NCBI RefSeq assembly: GCF_000355765.4
Contig: NZ_CP021106.3
Coordinates: 2,017,137 to 2,081,136 of the forward strand
Source: Nitrosospira lacus
Lineage (GTDB): Bacteria; Pseudomonadota; Gammaproteobacteria; Burkholderiales; Nitrosomonadaceae
DNA length: 64,000 bases
Direction: 5' to 3'
Within the stretch, counting starts at the first letter, position 1. Every line of letters starts with the position of its first letter. The translations under genes were made by a program, and so were the position numbers. This document shows, piece by piece, positions 57,201-64,000 of this stretch. Under the pieces are notes generated by a model. It saw only the letters and a program-made list of their open reading frames with translations, was not told where the DNA came from and ran no database searches.

Positions 57201-57842
57201 CCCTTCCTGTCCATCCGCTTCGGTTTCCTGCACAAGTCTTATCTTGCCGGAGAGCGTGGTCTCTCCGGAATCGCGTGCACGCGACATGGCAGCACGCCGG
57301 ACGGGATGTGAATACATGTCATATCCCAGTGCCCGCATATTCTTGCCGGAGAACGGTTCCAGATAAACGATAGAGGTGTACTCTTCTCGAGGTGACTCGG
57401 GCCAAACCCTGTACGTGGGAAAGCCTTCCGCGCGAATGGAGGCAAGATGCGCGTGCATTTCATCTGGACGAATGGATTTCGCAAACCCGAGACCCAGAAT
57501 TGCCGGATTATTCCCTAAACGTAATGTACTCACATACTTGCGCCATTCATCGCGAGTAACGAATTCAGAAGCGAGCAGGTGCCCCAAGGCGCCTTTCAGT
57601 ACTTGATCATAGCTTGAGAAGCTGGTCTGGATCTGTGAGATAACATCGGCCAGCCGGTTATCAAACCGATTGTTTGCATCGCGCTCCTGTAAATCCCTGA
57701 CAACCGACCAACTCACTAGCGTGAGGGACAAAAAGACCGCGAATGTCAAAGCGGCAACTATGGTCCGTGACGGGAGGCTGTAGGAAGGAAAATTATGCTT
57801 GTAAGTAGTAATTTTGCGTCTCCAATTAAGCGAGCGCAGCAT
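54264..57842 (-). CDS. CHASE-PAS-PAS-PAS-GGDEF-EAL signalling protein
   Basis: 1192 residues. Membrane segment about 26-48, CHASE sensor (about 70-300; WRKYVSTLRLGNNPAILGLG), second membrane segment about 330-350, three PAS domains (from about 385, 510, 640), GGDEF with RENDTVARLGGDEF (intact active site and I site RxxD), EAL with EALVRWQH, ENLLVHN, DDFGTGYSSLYYL. Both catalytic domains look able to act, so it may make or break c-di-GMP. Downstream of it on the same strand is the CI-like gene (58 bp). Confidence 0.92.
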   Translation of the reverse strand: MLRSLNWRRKITTYKHNFPSYSLPSRTIVAALTFAVFLSLTLVSWSVVRDLQERDANNRFDNRLADVISQIQTSFSSYDQVLKGALGHLLASEFVTRDEWRKYVSTLRLGNNPAILGLGFAKSIRPDEMHAHLASIRAEGFPTYRVWPESPREEYTSIVYLEPFSGKNMRALGYDMYSHPVRRAAMSRARDSGETTLSGKIRLVQETEADGQEGVLMYTPYYGRGNLPETLEQRRASLVGYVYAPFRMDDFIGAVLRAELDDLDIRIFDTQSVAQDFPLFDSSKNQPVQSSIPQFRKTITIPVYGQTWTIDVTSRPQFEHAVASQEPWLVLLGGIVVSILTAMVVFMLAVNREKIDAIRQANKELLSAIKDQQAATLELSNSKQRTQRILESITDAFFTLDREWRFTYLNKEAETLLEQNRSILLGKNVWEEFKEAVGSTFEREFHRALHENASVAFEDFYSPLGKWFEVHAYPSEEGLAVYFRDITERKRSETEREKLYQEKLLLLESTGKGIYGIDLEGRCMFINSAAAHMLGYAVSDLLGQHMHALTHNRRADGTIYPVEQCAILQTLRIQRPSHADDDVFWRKDGRCLPVEFTSHPIVESGETTGTVVIFSDITQRKDAELARREADARIREQASLLDKAKDAIIVRSINHHIQFWNQGAERLYGWTLEEVNGKSIENILYDDSTAFHEAMQLVLRDDEWRGELTQRRKDGSTLITEGHWTLVRDDKDQPQSILTINTDITQRKAAEDEIHHLAFYDSLTQLPNRQLLLDRLQQALAASARSHNMGALLFIDLDNFKTLNDTLGHDTGDLLLRQVAPRLVSCVRENDTVARLGGDEFVVVLTGDLGSHSHEAVAQIKMICERILAAFTEPFHLGAYEHHSTPSIGVALFNDQPTTLDELLKRADLAMYQAKASGRNAMCFFDPDMQEVVNVRVVLESDLRRGLEKKEFLLHYQPQVDGNGRVTGAEALVRWQHSRRGLLPPAEFIPHAEESGLIYPLGHWVLETACSQLSAWSARPETARLNMAINVSPRQFRHPDFVDQVLSALDHTGADPQKLKLELTENLLVHNVEDIIAKMATLKTRGVGFALDDFGTGYSSLYYLKRLPLGWLKIDQSFIRELLTDPHDATIVRAILVLAKSMGLSVIAEGVETNAQKSFLAQHGCDAYQGYLFSRPLTFEQFEVFYSRKDTA

Positions 57843-58398
57843 TATCAGCCTGTAAATTTTTGTATGCGCGGCAGGCAGCTCATAGCTTATATCGCCGTTG
57901 TCAGCAGTGACTTCTATGGATAAGCATTGATCGTGATCTTAACTCCGCTCCGCAAAATTTTCCGCGGAGCAGAGCCCCATTTTTGCTAATGCAGGGCTTA
58001 TTCCCATATGGCGGGCAGCAAAGTAACGAACCTCCCTATAATAAACAATTCGTTTAATAAAATAAACATATTGTTTATTTCGTTTACTATAAGAGATGAA
58101 AAGAGAGAAAGACAGAAAGCAGATCAAAGTTATTTGATGCGCCGGATGGAATGTTCGATTGCGCGAAGTCTTTATGGTAAAAGCAGGTATCAGCGTCGCT
58201 TCGTTTCTTGGTACCCTAATATTCCGAATCAACGAGTTATGATGCTCATACAGGCTGAGCGCAAAGTATGTGATAGAATTTTTCGCAAGCACCAAGCATT
58301 TATCATTATCAGATTCTGCTACGCGTTGGTGCCAACTGCTAAAATGCCGGTAGTTAATAAGACGCGAGGCAGTCTATCCAGTAAAAGTAAATCAAAGC
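57843..58398. other. Region upstream of the GGDEF/EAL gene and tRNA-Leu
   Basis: 556 bp. It holds the AAACA/TGTTT-rich cluster at about 58038-58090 including the palindrome at 58061, and a GC-rich hairpin CTCCGC/GCGGAG at 57948-57969. Overlapping short frames on both strands (57939-58295, 58008-58451) have no ribosome site or similarity and are not called. Confidence 0.5.
58061..58079. promoter_or_regulatory. Palindrome AATAAACA-N3-TGTTTATT
   Basis: Perfect 8-bp arms with a 3-base centre, inside a run of similar words (AATAAACAATTCGTTTA at about 58041). The TGTTTATT word also stands before the CI-like gene at 54209. Candidate operator for that regulator upstream of the GGDEF/EAL gene and of tRNA-Leu. 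Confidence 0.5.
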
Positions 58399-58487
58399 GC
58401 CCGGATGGTGAAATTGGTAGACACAAGGGACTTAAAATCCCTCGGGCTTAATCGCCCATGCCGGTTCGATTCCGGCTCCGGGCACCA
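58399..58487 (+). tRNA. tRNA-Leu (UAA)
   Basis: Acceptor arms GCCCGGA/TCCGGGC, anticodon loop CTTAAAA (UAA), a long variable arm (TCGGGCTTAATCGCCCATG region), T arm CCGGTTCGATTCCGG, CCA encoded. The integrase gene follows after 163 bp. Confidence 0.96.
58461..58487 (+). other. Likely attL site of a genomic island
   Basis: The 3' end of tRNA-Leu (T arm to CCA) is the usual crossover site of P4-type integrases, and such an integrase gene begins immediately downstream. The matching attR, a second copy of this sequence, must lie beyond the window. Confidence 0.6.
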
Positions 58488-58587
58488 AAACAGCATTTCA
58501 ATAAGTCTCAAGACATACCAAAAACCCAGTAAATATGGGGATAAGCGTTAATAGTTAGTGTCAAGTCGTATCAAATAATATCTTGAC

Positions 58588-58652
58588 ATACCGTCACCAT
58601 TGGCGGTATCTTTGACGGTAGAGCACATACCGACAGACTTAGATACCGTCAT
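58588..58652. promoter_or_regulatory. Repeated ATACCGTCA motif at the integrase start
   Basis: ATACCGTCA (58588-58596), TGACGGTA (58613-58620, inverted) and ATACCGTCAT (58643-58652, reaching the integrase ATG). Likely binding sites for the integrase, AlpA or another island regulator. Confidence 0.45.
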
Positions 58653-59850
58653 GCCTCTTTCTGATCCTGCTGTACGCAATGCAAAGCTAGCCGTCAAGCC
58701 ATATAAGTTAACCGATGGCGAAGGGCTCTATTTGCTTATCAATAATGTGGGAAAGTATTGGCGGTATGACTATCGCTTCCAAGGTAAGCGAAAGACCCTC
58801 GCATTTGGAGTGTACCCGGTCATTACCTTGGCCGACGCGAGAGATAGAAGGAACCAAGCGCGTAAATTAGTTGCGAATGGCGGCGATCCGGCAGCGATCA
58901 AACAGGCAAAAAAGCTGAAGGAAAAACAACTCGCGGCCAGTACCTTCGAGGCCGTAGCGCGGGAATGGCACGAAAAGCAGTCCGTCAAATGGGTACCCAA
59001 GAATTCCGCCAGAACAATCAGCGTACTCGAGCGGAATATCTTTCCCTATATCGGCAGCACTCCAATATCGCAAGTGACGGCAGCAACTTTGCTGAGCGCA
59101 GTTCAGAAAATAGAAAAGCGCGGCAACATCGAAACCGCTCATAGAGCGATGCAGATTTCTGGCCAGATATTCCGTTATGCCATTGCTACTGGCCGGGCTC
59201 AAGCTGACTTAAGTCTGGTATTAAAAGGCGCACTCACGCCCGTAAGAGAAACCCACCACGCCAGCATTACTGATCCCAAAAAGATAAGAGATTTACTGCT
59301 CGCTCTCGAAGGCTATAGCGGATCGTTTATTACGCTATCAGCACTTAAATTAGCGCCATTGCTTTTTGTACGTCCCGGAGAGCTCCGTCATGCTGAATGG
59401 TCAGAGATAGATTTAAACGCAGCTGAGTGGCGTATAGCGGCCGGCAAGATGAAAATGAAAGCCGTTCACTTAGTGCCATTGTGTAAACAGGCTTTGGCCG
59501 TATTGCGGGAGTTGAAACCTCTGACAGGGGAGGGCAGGTACGTTTTTCCGGGTGTTAGAAGCTATGCCAGACCAATGAGTGAAAACACGGTTAACGCAGC
59601 TCTACGGCGCCTTGGCTACGAGAAAACCGAAATGACAGGGCATGGATTCAGAAGCATGGCCTCGACGATCCTACATGAGCAGGGCTGGCCGCATGAGGCA
59701 ATAGAAAGGCAACTGGCGCATGCTGAGCGCAACAAGGTAAGCGCAGCTTATAACTACGCCGAGCATTTACCAAAACGCAGAGAGATGATGCAGGCTTGGG
59801 CCGATTATTTGGATGGGCTCAAGGCTGGAAGGAGTAACACCGTGGCCTGA
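58651..59850 (+). CDS. P4-type tyrosine integrase
   Basis: 399 residues from the ATG at 58651 (frame open to 58600). N-terminal DUF4102-type domain (LTDGEGLYLLINNVGKYWRY), SAM-like core-binding domain, catalytic domain with Arg in FVRPGELRHAEW, His-x2-Arg in GHGFRSMAST, and Tyr in AAYNYAEHL. It inserts and excises the island at the tRNA-Leu end. Confidence 0.95.
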   Translation: MPLSDPAVRNAKLAVKPYKLTDGEGLYLLINNVGKYWRYDYRFQGKRKTLAFGVYPVITLADARDRRNQARKLVANGGDPAAIKQAKKLKEKQLAASTFEAVAREWHEKQSVKWVPKNSARTISVLERNIFPYIGSTPISQVTAATLLSAVQKIEKRGNIETAHRAMQISGQIFRYAIATGRAQADLSLVLKGALTPVRETHHASITDPKKIRDLLLALEGYSGSFITLSALKLAPLLFVRPGELRHAEWSEIDLNAAEWRIAAGKMKMKAVHLVPLCKQALAVLRELKPLTGEGRYVFPGVRSYARPMSENTVNAALRRLGYEKTEMTGHGFRSMASTILHEQGWPHEAIERQLAHAERNKVSAAYNYAEHLPKRREMMQAWADYLDGLKAGRSNTVA

Positions 59851-59936
59851 CGGACTTCAGGCAATAGCGGGGTGTAAAGTGTTACGAGCACCAAACACCC
59901 CTCACCACAACGCAACCTATACAGGAGGTACACATC

Positions 59937-60290
59937 ATGGCTAAGGCCAATTCTACAGCACTGCCCGTCCTAAAACCAATACGCAACTTAATGCCCATAA
60001 GTCTATGGGCTGGCTCTGGCGGCCTGAACTATGCTTTTGAAGACACTGAAGAGGCGATACGCAGCTCCGGTCTTGTCCCATCGTGGATGCCATTCCCCAA
60101 CGCAGGCGTACGCTCATGCGTTAGGAGAAATAAGCCCTACTTCGTAAAGTTGTCAAGACTGAAGGAAAACCGAATTAGGCTATGGATTTCAGCAGATTTG
60201 GTTACTTCTTCAGACAAGGGATTTCGTAATTTTCTTGGATCATTGCTGGCCGATACCCGCCTTACTCTGGTGAAGGGAGAGTCAGTATGA
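59937..60290 (+). CDS. Island protein of unknown function
   Basis: 117 residues. Strong ribosome site (AGGAGGT) before the ATG. No signal peptide or membrane segment; SLWAGSGGLNYAFEDTEEA and VKLSRLKENRIRLWISADLV suggest an alpha/beta fold. No family recognised. Overlaps the next gene by 4 bp (ATGA). Confidence 0.65.
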   Translation: MAKANSTALPVLKPIRNLMPISLWAGSGGLNYAFEDTEEAIRSSGLVPSWMPFPNAGVRSCVRRNKPYFVKLSRLKENRIRLWISADLVTSSDKGFRNFLGSLLADTRLTLVKGESV

Positions 60291-60568
60291 AACCCGCACT
60301 CAAAGGCGCACCCACGCCAACTGCAACTGAAAACGAAACAGCAATGAAGGATGCCGATCGGGGCCTAATTGCATTAGAGGCCACTTGGAGAATCTCTGCT
60401 TTAGTGACATTGATGAGAAGTGCGCTCGACAATGATGAATGTACCGACGACGTCGTGTGGGCAACCAAAGAGGTATTGAAGGGAGTCGCACAACTCAATA
60501 ACGTAATTATGACTGCAATTGACGATCCTAATGAAACCAATGAGGACCTGAGGGCAAGAGTAAATTAA
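60287..60568 (+). CDS. Small island protein of unknown function
   Basis: 93 residues. Acidic, mainly helical (DRGLIALEATWRISALVTLM, ATKEVLKGVAQLNNVI). ATGA overlap with the gene before it, so translated together. No family recognised. Confidence 0.65.
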   Translation: MKPALKGAPTPTATENETAMKDADRGLIALEATWRISALVTLMRSALDNDECTDDVVWATKEVLKGVAQLNNVIMTAIDDPNETNEDLRARVN

Positions 60569-60594
60569 CCCAGAAATAACCGCCTCGGTTTCAA

Positions 60595-60648
60595 GCCACC
60601 CCTAGCCCGGCCAAGCGAAAAGCGGAAACCTTCACCGCCTGGGGTGGC
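60595..60648. promoter_or_regulatory. Inverted repeat GCCACCCC / GGGGTGGC
   Basis: Perfect 8-bp arms (60595-60602, 60641-60648) separated by 38 bases, between two island genes and 33 bases before the next start. Could be a hairpin leader or part of a terminator; no T run follows. Confidence 0.45.
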
Positions 60649-60680
60649 AGCTTATTGAAGGACGCTTCGAAGGAGCGCTT

Positions 60681-61526
60681 ATGAAATATCCGGATTGGGT
60701 ACCAGCGGCTGTTGTGGAAATGCATTCTGATTTATGTAAATCCAGAGATCATTTTCGGTCTCAAGATCATGATAGAGAGGATCTGGAGAGTTACGCCAAA
60801 AGTGATAGATATGGATGTTGGGCAGACTATGAAAAATCTTTGACACTACAAATCGCCGTTCTCGAAAGGATATTAACTCGTCCAGAAATGAAATCAGTTT
60901 GGGAATGGATCAATGAAAAAAATTGCTCACTCCCACTCGAAACTCGCGAAGGAATTGTGGGTGGGTTCTTGATGGATATTCAAGCATGGGATAAATCATC
61001 AAAGGCTCCGGCAACAGATAGAGATGCAGAATTTAAAGAAATTGCAAATCACGCAAGAAAACTTTCTCGGTTGCTACGGAAATACCGTGGTGAGGGTGGG
61101 CCAACTTTTAATTATTTCAGCGCTTTGATTCCCAGGAAATACGACAAAGGATTAAAACAAATATTGCATCCAGATTTAGCAGCAAAGACTGAAGATAAAC
61201 CGGAAATGCTTCGATTCCTTTGGCACCACTTATTACCGCCAATCGATGAAGTAATCAGCGGTATTTCTCGGTCCATAAAGGAAGGCGATAGCAAACTATC
61301 GCGTAATTTTCCCAGAAAGATAGCGGCACCCACAGCCTTTAGAACATATCTGATTTATGGCGTTATTGATCGTTTTTATGGGCAAACAGGCGAGATTCCA
61401 CTAACCCTTATTGCAACCTTTATGAGTGCTGCACTCGATGATGATTCAATCACGGTCGACACAATCAGCAAGAGCGAAGCCATGAAGAAAATAAAGCGGG
61501 GGAAGATTCTAGGAAAATATCACTGA
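60681..61526 (+). CDS. Island protein of unknown function
   Basis: 281 residues, AT-rich gene, no signal peptide. Charged and helical, with LSRLLRKYRGEGGPTFNYFS in the middle and a C-terminal SITVDTISKSEAMKKIKRG. Start ATG with GGAGCG ahead. No family recognised. Confidence 0.65.
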   Translation: MKYPDWVPAAVVEMHSDLCKSRDHFRSQDHDREDLESYAKSDRYGCWADYEKSLTLQIAVLERILTRPEMKSVWEWINEKNCSLPLETREGIVGGFLMDIQAWDKSSKAPATDRDAEFKEIANHARKLSRLLRKYRGEGGPTFNYFSALIPRKYDKGLKQILHPDLAAKTEDKPEMLRFLWHHLLPPIDEVISGISRSIKEGDSKLSRNFPRKIAAPTAFRTYLIYGVIDRFYGQTGEIPLTLIATFMSAALDDDSITVDTISKSEAMKKIKRGKILGKYH

Positions 61527-61625
61527 AATGTTCCAATAAATTTATTAATTAACTAGTTAAAGTCGTTTCTTGGCAACTAACGAGCAATCAGAACACACCA
61601 GGTCACTTCATAAGGAAAGACAGAG

Positions 61626-61850
61626 ATGATTAAGAATAATTCCTCGAACTTTGGAAAACTACCAGCCTCTGGCTACATCCGCCAGTCGCAACTAATACCG
61701 GCCATTGTGCCATTTTCTTCCGCTACCCTCTGGCGCAAAGTCAAAAAAGGCGAGTTTCCAAGGCCTGTAAAACTATCTGAACGCATCACGGCATGGGACG
61801 TGAATTCTATCCGTGCCTGGCTTGAATCAAAATCAGCGCGAGGGGATTGA
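61626..61850 (+). CDS. AlpA-family regulator / excisionase
   Basis: 74 residues. AlpA-type HTH: PFSSATLWRKVKKGEFPRPV then a WLES ending, as in P4-type island regulators that control the integrase. Good ribosome site (AAGGAAAG). Its TGA overlaps the next ATG. Confidence 0.88.
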   Translation: MIKNNSSNFGKLPASGYIRQSQLIPAIVPFSSATLWRKVKKGEFPRPVKLSERITAWDVNSIRAWLESKSARGD

Positions 61851-62269
61851 TGGCTACAAAACAAAACGCCCCGGCGGCAACCGAGGCGATAGGTAAAACA
61901 AAACTGAACCCGAATTATAAACGAATTCCCGCTTACGGAAAACAGTTTATGGAAATGCGGCGATCGGGAAAAGTCCCTTCCAAGCGTGTCATGGTTACCT
62001 TCGATTGGGATCTGGCACAAGCCTATCCACGCATCGTACTTGCAGACGATACGCCGGCAGATCAGTTGAACTTCAGCTATCTCGCCGGCCTGCCGGTGCA
62101 AGTGATCTACCGCCGCAAGGACTCACATCGTGTAAGCGGTGTGATCGATTCAATCCTTCAGGTTAACCCTTCCTGCCTCGCCACCTTTGCCATTGATCTG
62201 GTAGGAACCGGCGACGCGGTAACGCTCATAAAAGCTTACGAGCGCACTCACACAGAGGTGGCCGCATGA
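61850..62269 (+). CDS. Island protein of unknown function
   Basis: 139 residues from the ATG at 61850, overlapping the AlpA stop by one base. No signal peptide. VPSKRVMVTFDWDLAQAYP and LNFSYLAGLPVQVIYRRKDS are its more ordered parts. Ends by ATGA overlap with the DUF3631 gene, so an operon AlpA - this - DUF3631. No family recognised. Confidence 0.65.
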   Translation: MATKQNAPAATEAIGKTKLNPNYKRIPAYGKQFMEMRRSGKVPSKRVMVTFDWDLAQAYPRIVLADDTPADQLNFSYLAGLPVQVIYRRKDSHRVSGVIDSILQVNPSCLATFAIDLVGTGDAVTLIKAYERTHTEVAA

Positions 62270-63813
62270 GTTTAGACCCCTATCAATCCATTGACGCAAC
62301 TCCTGAGGCGCAAGCGGCTTTTAATGAAGCTATGCAGGATAGCGTGCCTGATGAAAGCGAAGCGGACGTAATCAAACGACTTGCGACCATGAACCCGCTG
62401 GACTATGACAGGGCCCGGAAGAGTTGCGCTGAGAAATTAGGGGTAAAAGAAACCGCACTTGATAAAGCTGTATCCATGGCTCGCAAGGAAAAGGATGGGC
62501 AGCCGGCGATGTTCAACGAGGTAGAGCCGTGGCATAGCACCGTTGACGCAGATGAAGTGTTATCTGAACTTTCCGATGCCTTCCAGCGCTATGCCGTGTT
62601 GCCTCCGCACGCAGCTGATGCGCTGGCCTTGTGGTGCGCTTTCACGTGGTTTTGTGAGGTTTCGCATATCGCTCCGTTACTGGTACTTCGCAGTCCGGAA
62701 AAAGGCTGCGGGAAATCCACCGTGCTGAGCATCGTTAAAAGGCTTGTCTTCAGACCATGGGTTCTATCGGGAATTAGTGCTGCTGTGCTGTATAGGGTGG
62801 CGGATAAATATCGCCCCACCGTACTGATAGACGAAGGGGACACATTCCTGAATGCCGAGAACCAAGAGTTACACGGCATTATCAATAGCGGTTACAGCCA
62901 GGATGCTCCTTATTTCTGGCGATGCGTAGGAGACGATCACGAACCGAAGGGGTTTTATGTATTCAGTCCCAAAGCAATAGCGTTTATTGGACATACCCGG
63001 GATACCCTGCACGACCGTGCGGTTGAAATCGAGTTACGCAGAAAGTTGGGGCATGAAAAGGTGGCCCGATTACGTCATGCAGATGGCGGCGAACTCGATA
63101 TCCTGGCTCAAAAATTAGCCCGGCTGTCTGCAGATCATCTTTACGCTTACGCGGCTATCCGTCCCACAATGCCGGAAAGCCTGCCAGACAGACAAGCAGA
63201 CAATTGGGAGCCCCTGACAGCCATTGCGCACCTTGCCGGAAGCGAGTGGGTGCAGCGCGCTACAGCAGCTGCTTTGACCCTGACCGGCACGAAACAGGAA
63301 TCCGCCCAGGCCTCAGTAGGTGTTGAATTGCTTGCTGATATTCAGAACGTATTTCAGAGCAAGCGCATAGACAAGATCCGCACGACCGAACTGGTCAACG
63401 AGCTCTGTAACGATCCGGAAGCCGGATGGTCGACATATAACCGCGGCAAGCAGATCAGCCCGCGTCAGGTTGCGAAACGACTATCCGAGTTTTCAATAAA
63501 CCCTAAACCCATCCGTTTCGCTTACGGCGAAGTACAAAAAGGATACGCCAAAGAGCAATTCACGGATGCGTTTTCCCGCTACCTTTCCCACCCTCTGGAA
63601 AATGCCATTTTAGCGGTTACAGAGTTACAGCCCAATAATGACGCGGTTCTTAGCGTAACCGATAAAAATGATGTAACCGTTACACAAATCCCATCGGTTA
63701 CAGCTACATCCAGCATTGACACGGGTTGTAACCGTGTAACCGATAAAACAGGGGATAGAGGCACACGCATAGTGAAAGGGCTAATTAACGAAAAAGCGGA
63801 GGTGACGATATGA
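62266..63813 (+). CDS. DUF3631 P-loop ATPase (phage/island replication type)
   Basis: 515 residues. Walker A in RSPEKGCGKSTVLS, Walker B TVLIDEGDTF, then FIGHTRDTLHDRAVEIELRR and DNWEPLTAIAHLAG. DUF3631 proteins occur in phage- and plasmid-like elements beside primases. The last about 80 residues are Thr/Val/Asn rich with repeated VT words. ATGA overlap at both ends. Confidence 0.85.
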   Translation: MSLDPYQSIDATPEAQAAFNEAMQDSVPDESEADVIKRLATMNPLDYDRARKSCAEKLGVKETALDKAVSMARKEKDGQPAMFNEVEPWHSTVDADEVLSELSDAFQRYAVLPPHAADALALWCAFTWFCEVSHIAPLLVLRSPEKGCGKSTVLSIVKRLVFRPWVLSGISAAVLYRVADKYRPTVLIDEGDTFLNAENQELHGIINSGYSQDAPYFWRCVGDDHEPKGFYVFSPKAIAFIGHTRDTLHDRAVEIELRRKLGHEKVARLRHADGGELDILAQKLARLSADHLYAYAAIRPTMPESLPDRQADNWEPLTAIAHLAGSEWVQRATAAALTLTGTKQESAQASVGVELLADIQNVFQSKRIDKIRTTELVNELCNDPEAGWSTYNRGKQISPRQVAKRLSEFSINPKPIRFAYGEVQKGYAKEQFTDAFSRYLSHPLENAILAVTELQPNNDAVLSVTDKNDVTVTQIPSVTATSSIDTGCNRVTDKTGDRGTRIVKGLINEKAEVTI

Positions 63814-64000
63814 GCCCTGCAGAAATGATCGATCAGGCAACTTCGGAAGGGTTGAGCCTGACAATTTCCCCTGACGGAAATATCAGGGTCGTCGGCGACC
63901 AAAACATCATTGATATATGGAAACCGCTTATCCGGGAACGTAAAGCCGAGATTGTTGAGCTACTCAGGAAGGATTTAAGTAAGCAGCGGGTATTGGAAAT
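63810..64000 (+). CDS. Island gene, start only (TubC-like N-terminus)
   Basis: Begins with ATG in an ATGA overlap and a good ribosome site (GGAGGTGACG). The first 60 or so residues (MIDQATSEGLSLTISPDGN, RKAEIVELLRK) resemble the small docking domain TubC_N that also starts many phage primase-like proteins. The rest is off the right edge. Confidence 0.6.
   Translation, partial: MSPAEMIDQATSEGLSLTISPDGNIRVVGDQNIIDIWKPLIRERKAEIVELLRKDLSKQRVLE

Noticed and set aside
57939-58451. Overlapping frames on both strands upstream of and into tRNA-Leu
   Set aside because: They overlap each other and the tRNA and lack ribosome sites; the DNA is better explained by operator-like repeats.

Overview
The window reads as chromosomal DNA of a betaproteobacterium, most likely an ammonia oxidiser of the Nitrosospira/Nitrosomonas group. 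This is an inference from the gene set: a nine-gene N-type F-ATPase operon, PEP-CTERM (exosortase-sorted) proteins, many c-di-GMP and two-component proteins, an UdgB-type glycosylase next to uvrC, and a uvrC-pgsA-tRNA block. No ammonia-oxidation gene is present to prove it.

Layout. 0-6 kb: the end of a large AAA/TPR signalling ATPase, a lipoprotein, and a NarL-type two-component pair whose kinase carries three near-identical sensor repeats. 6-8.6 kb: DinG/YoaA-like helicase and CrcB. 8.9-16.1 kb: complete N-ATPase operon atpDCQRBEFAG. 16.1-21 kb: a hybrid kinase and a diguanylate cyclase, preceded by a sigma-54-type promoter and a palindromic candidate enhancer. 21-28 kb: a secreted protein with a GMC oxidoreductase/DUF1080 fusion enzyme, OsmC, and NhaA with an N-terminal thioredoxin-like domain. 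28-38.7 kb: small envelope proteins, MscS, a PEP-CTERM protein, PagL-like deacylase, a frameshifted DUF4142 gene, two related small secreted proteins and a porin, with long AT-rich gaps. 38.8-43.3 kb: efp, udgB, a tautomerase, uvrC, pgsA, tRNA-Gly(GCC) and tRNA-Cys(GCA). 43.3-58.4 kb: an accessory block (nuclease, glycosyltransferase, AT-rich ATP-grasp enzyme, FeeM-like acyltransferase, DUF72, a kinase/regulator pair, a repressor-like gene, a CHASE-PAS-GGDEF-EAL protein) with gene remnants and mobile repeats. 58.4-64 kb: tRNA-Leu(UAA), a P4-type integrase and the start of a genomic island with AlpA, a DUF3631 ATPase and several unknown genes.

Themes. Sodium/pH handling (N-ATPase, NhaA), surface and exopolysaccharide biology (PEP-CTERM, glycosyltransferase, FeeM-like enzyme, c-di-GMP), and DNA repair (uvrC, udgB, DinG-like). 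Non-coding structure is rich: a MITE-like family with terminal inverted repeats at TA sites (three copies), a recurrent GTACTTCAGTCCAATAGGCA element that in two places ends in a terminator and in one is split by the MITE, a 16-bp palindrome CTGTAA-N4-TTACAG found three times near sigma-54-type promoters, and AATAAACA/TGTTTATT repeats around the repressor-like gene and the GGDEF/EAL gene. The tRNA-Gly-Cys and tRNA-Leu genes, which are clustered in E. coli, are separated here by the 15-kb accessory block.
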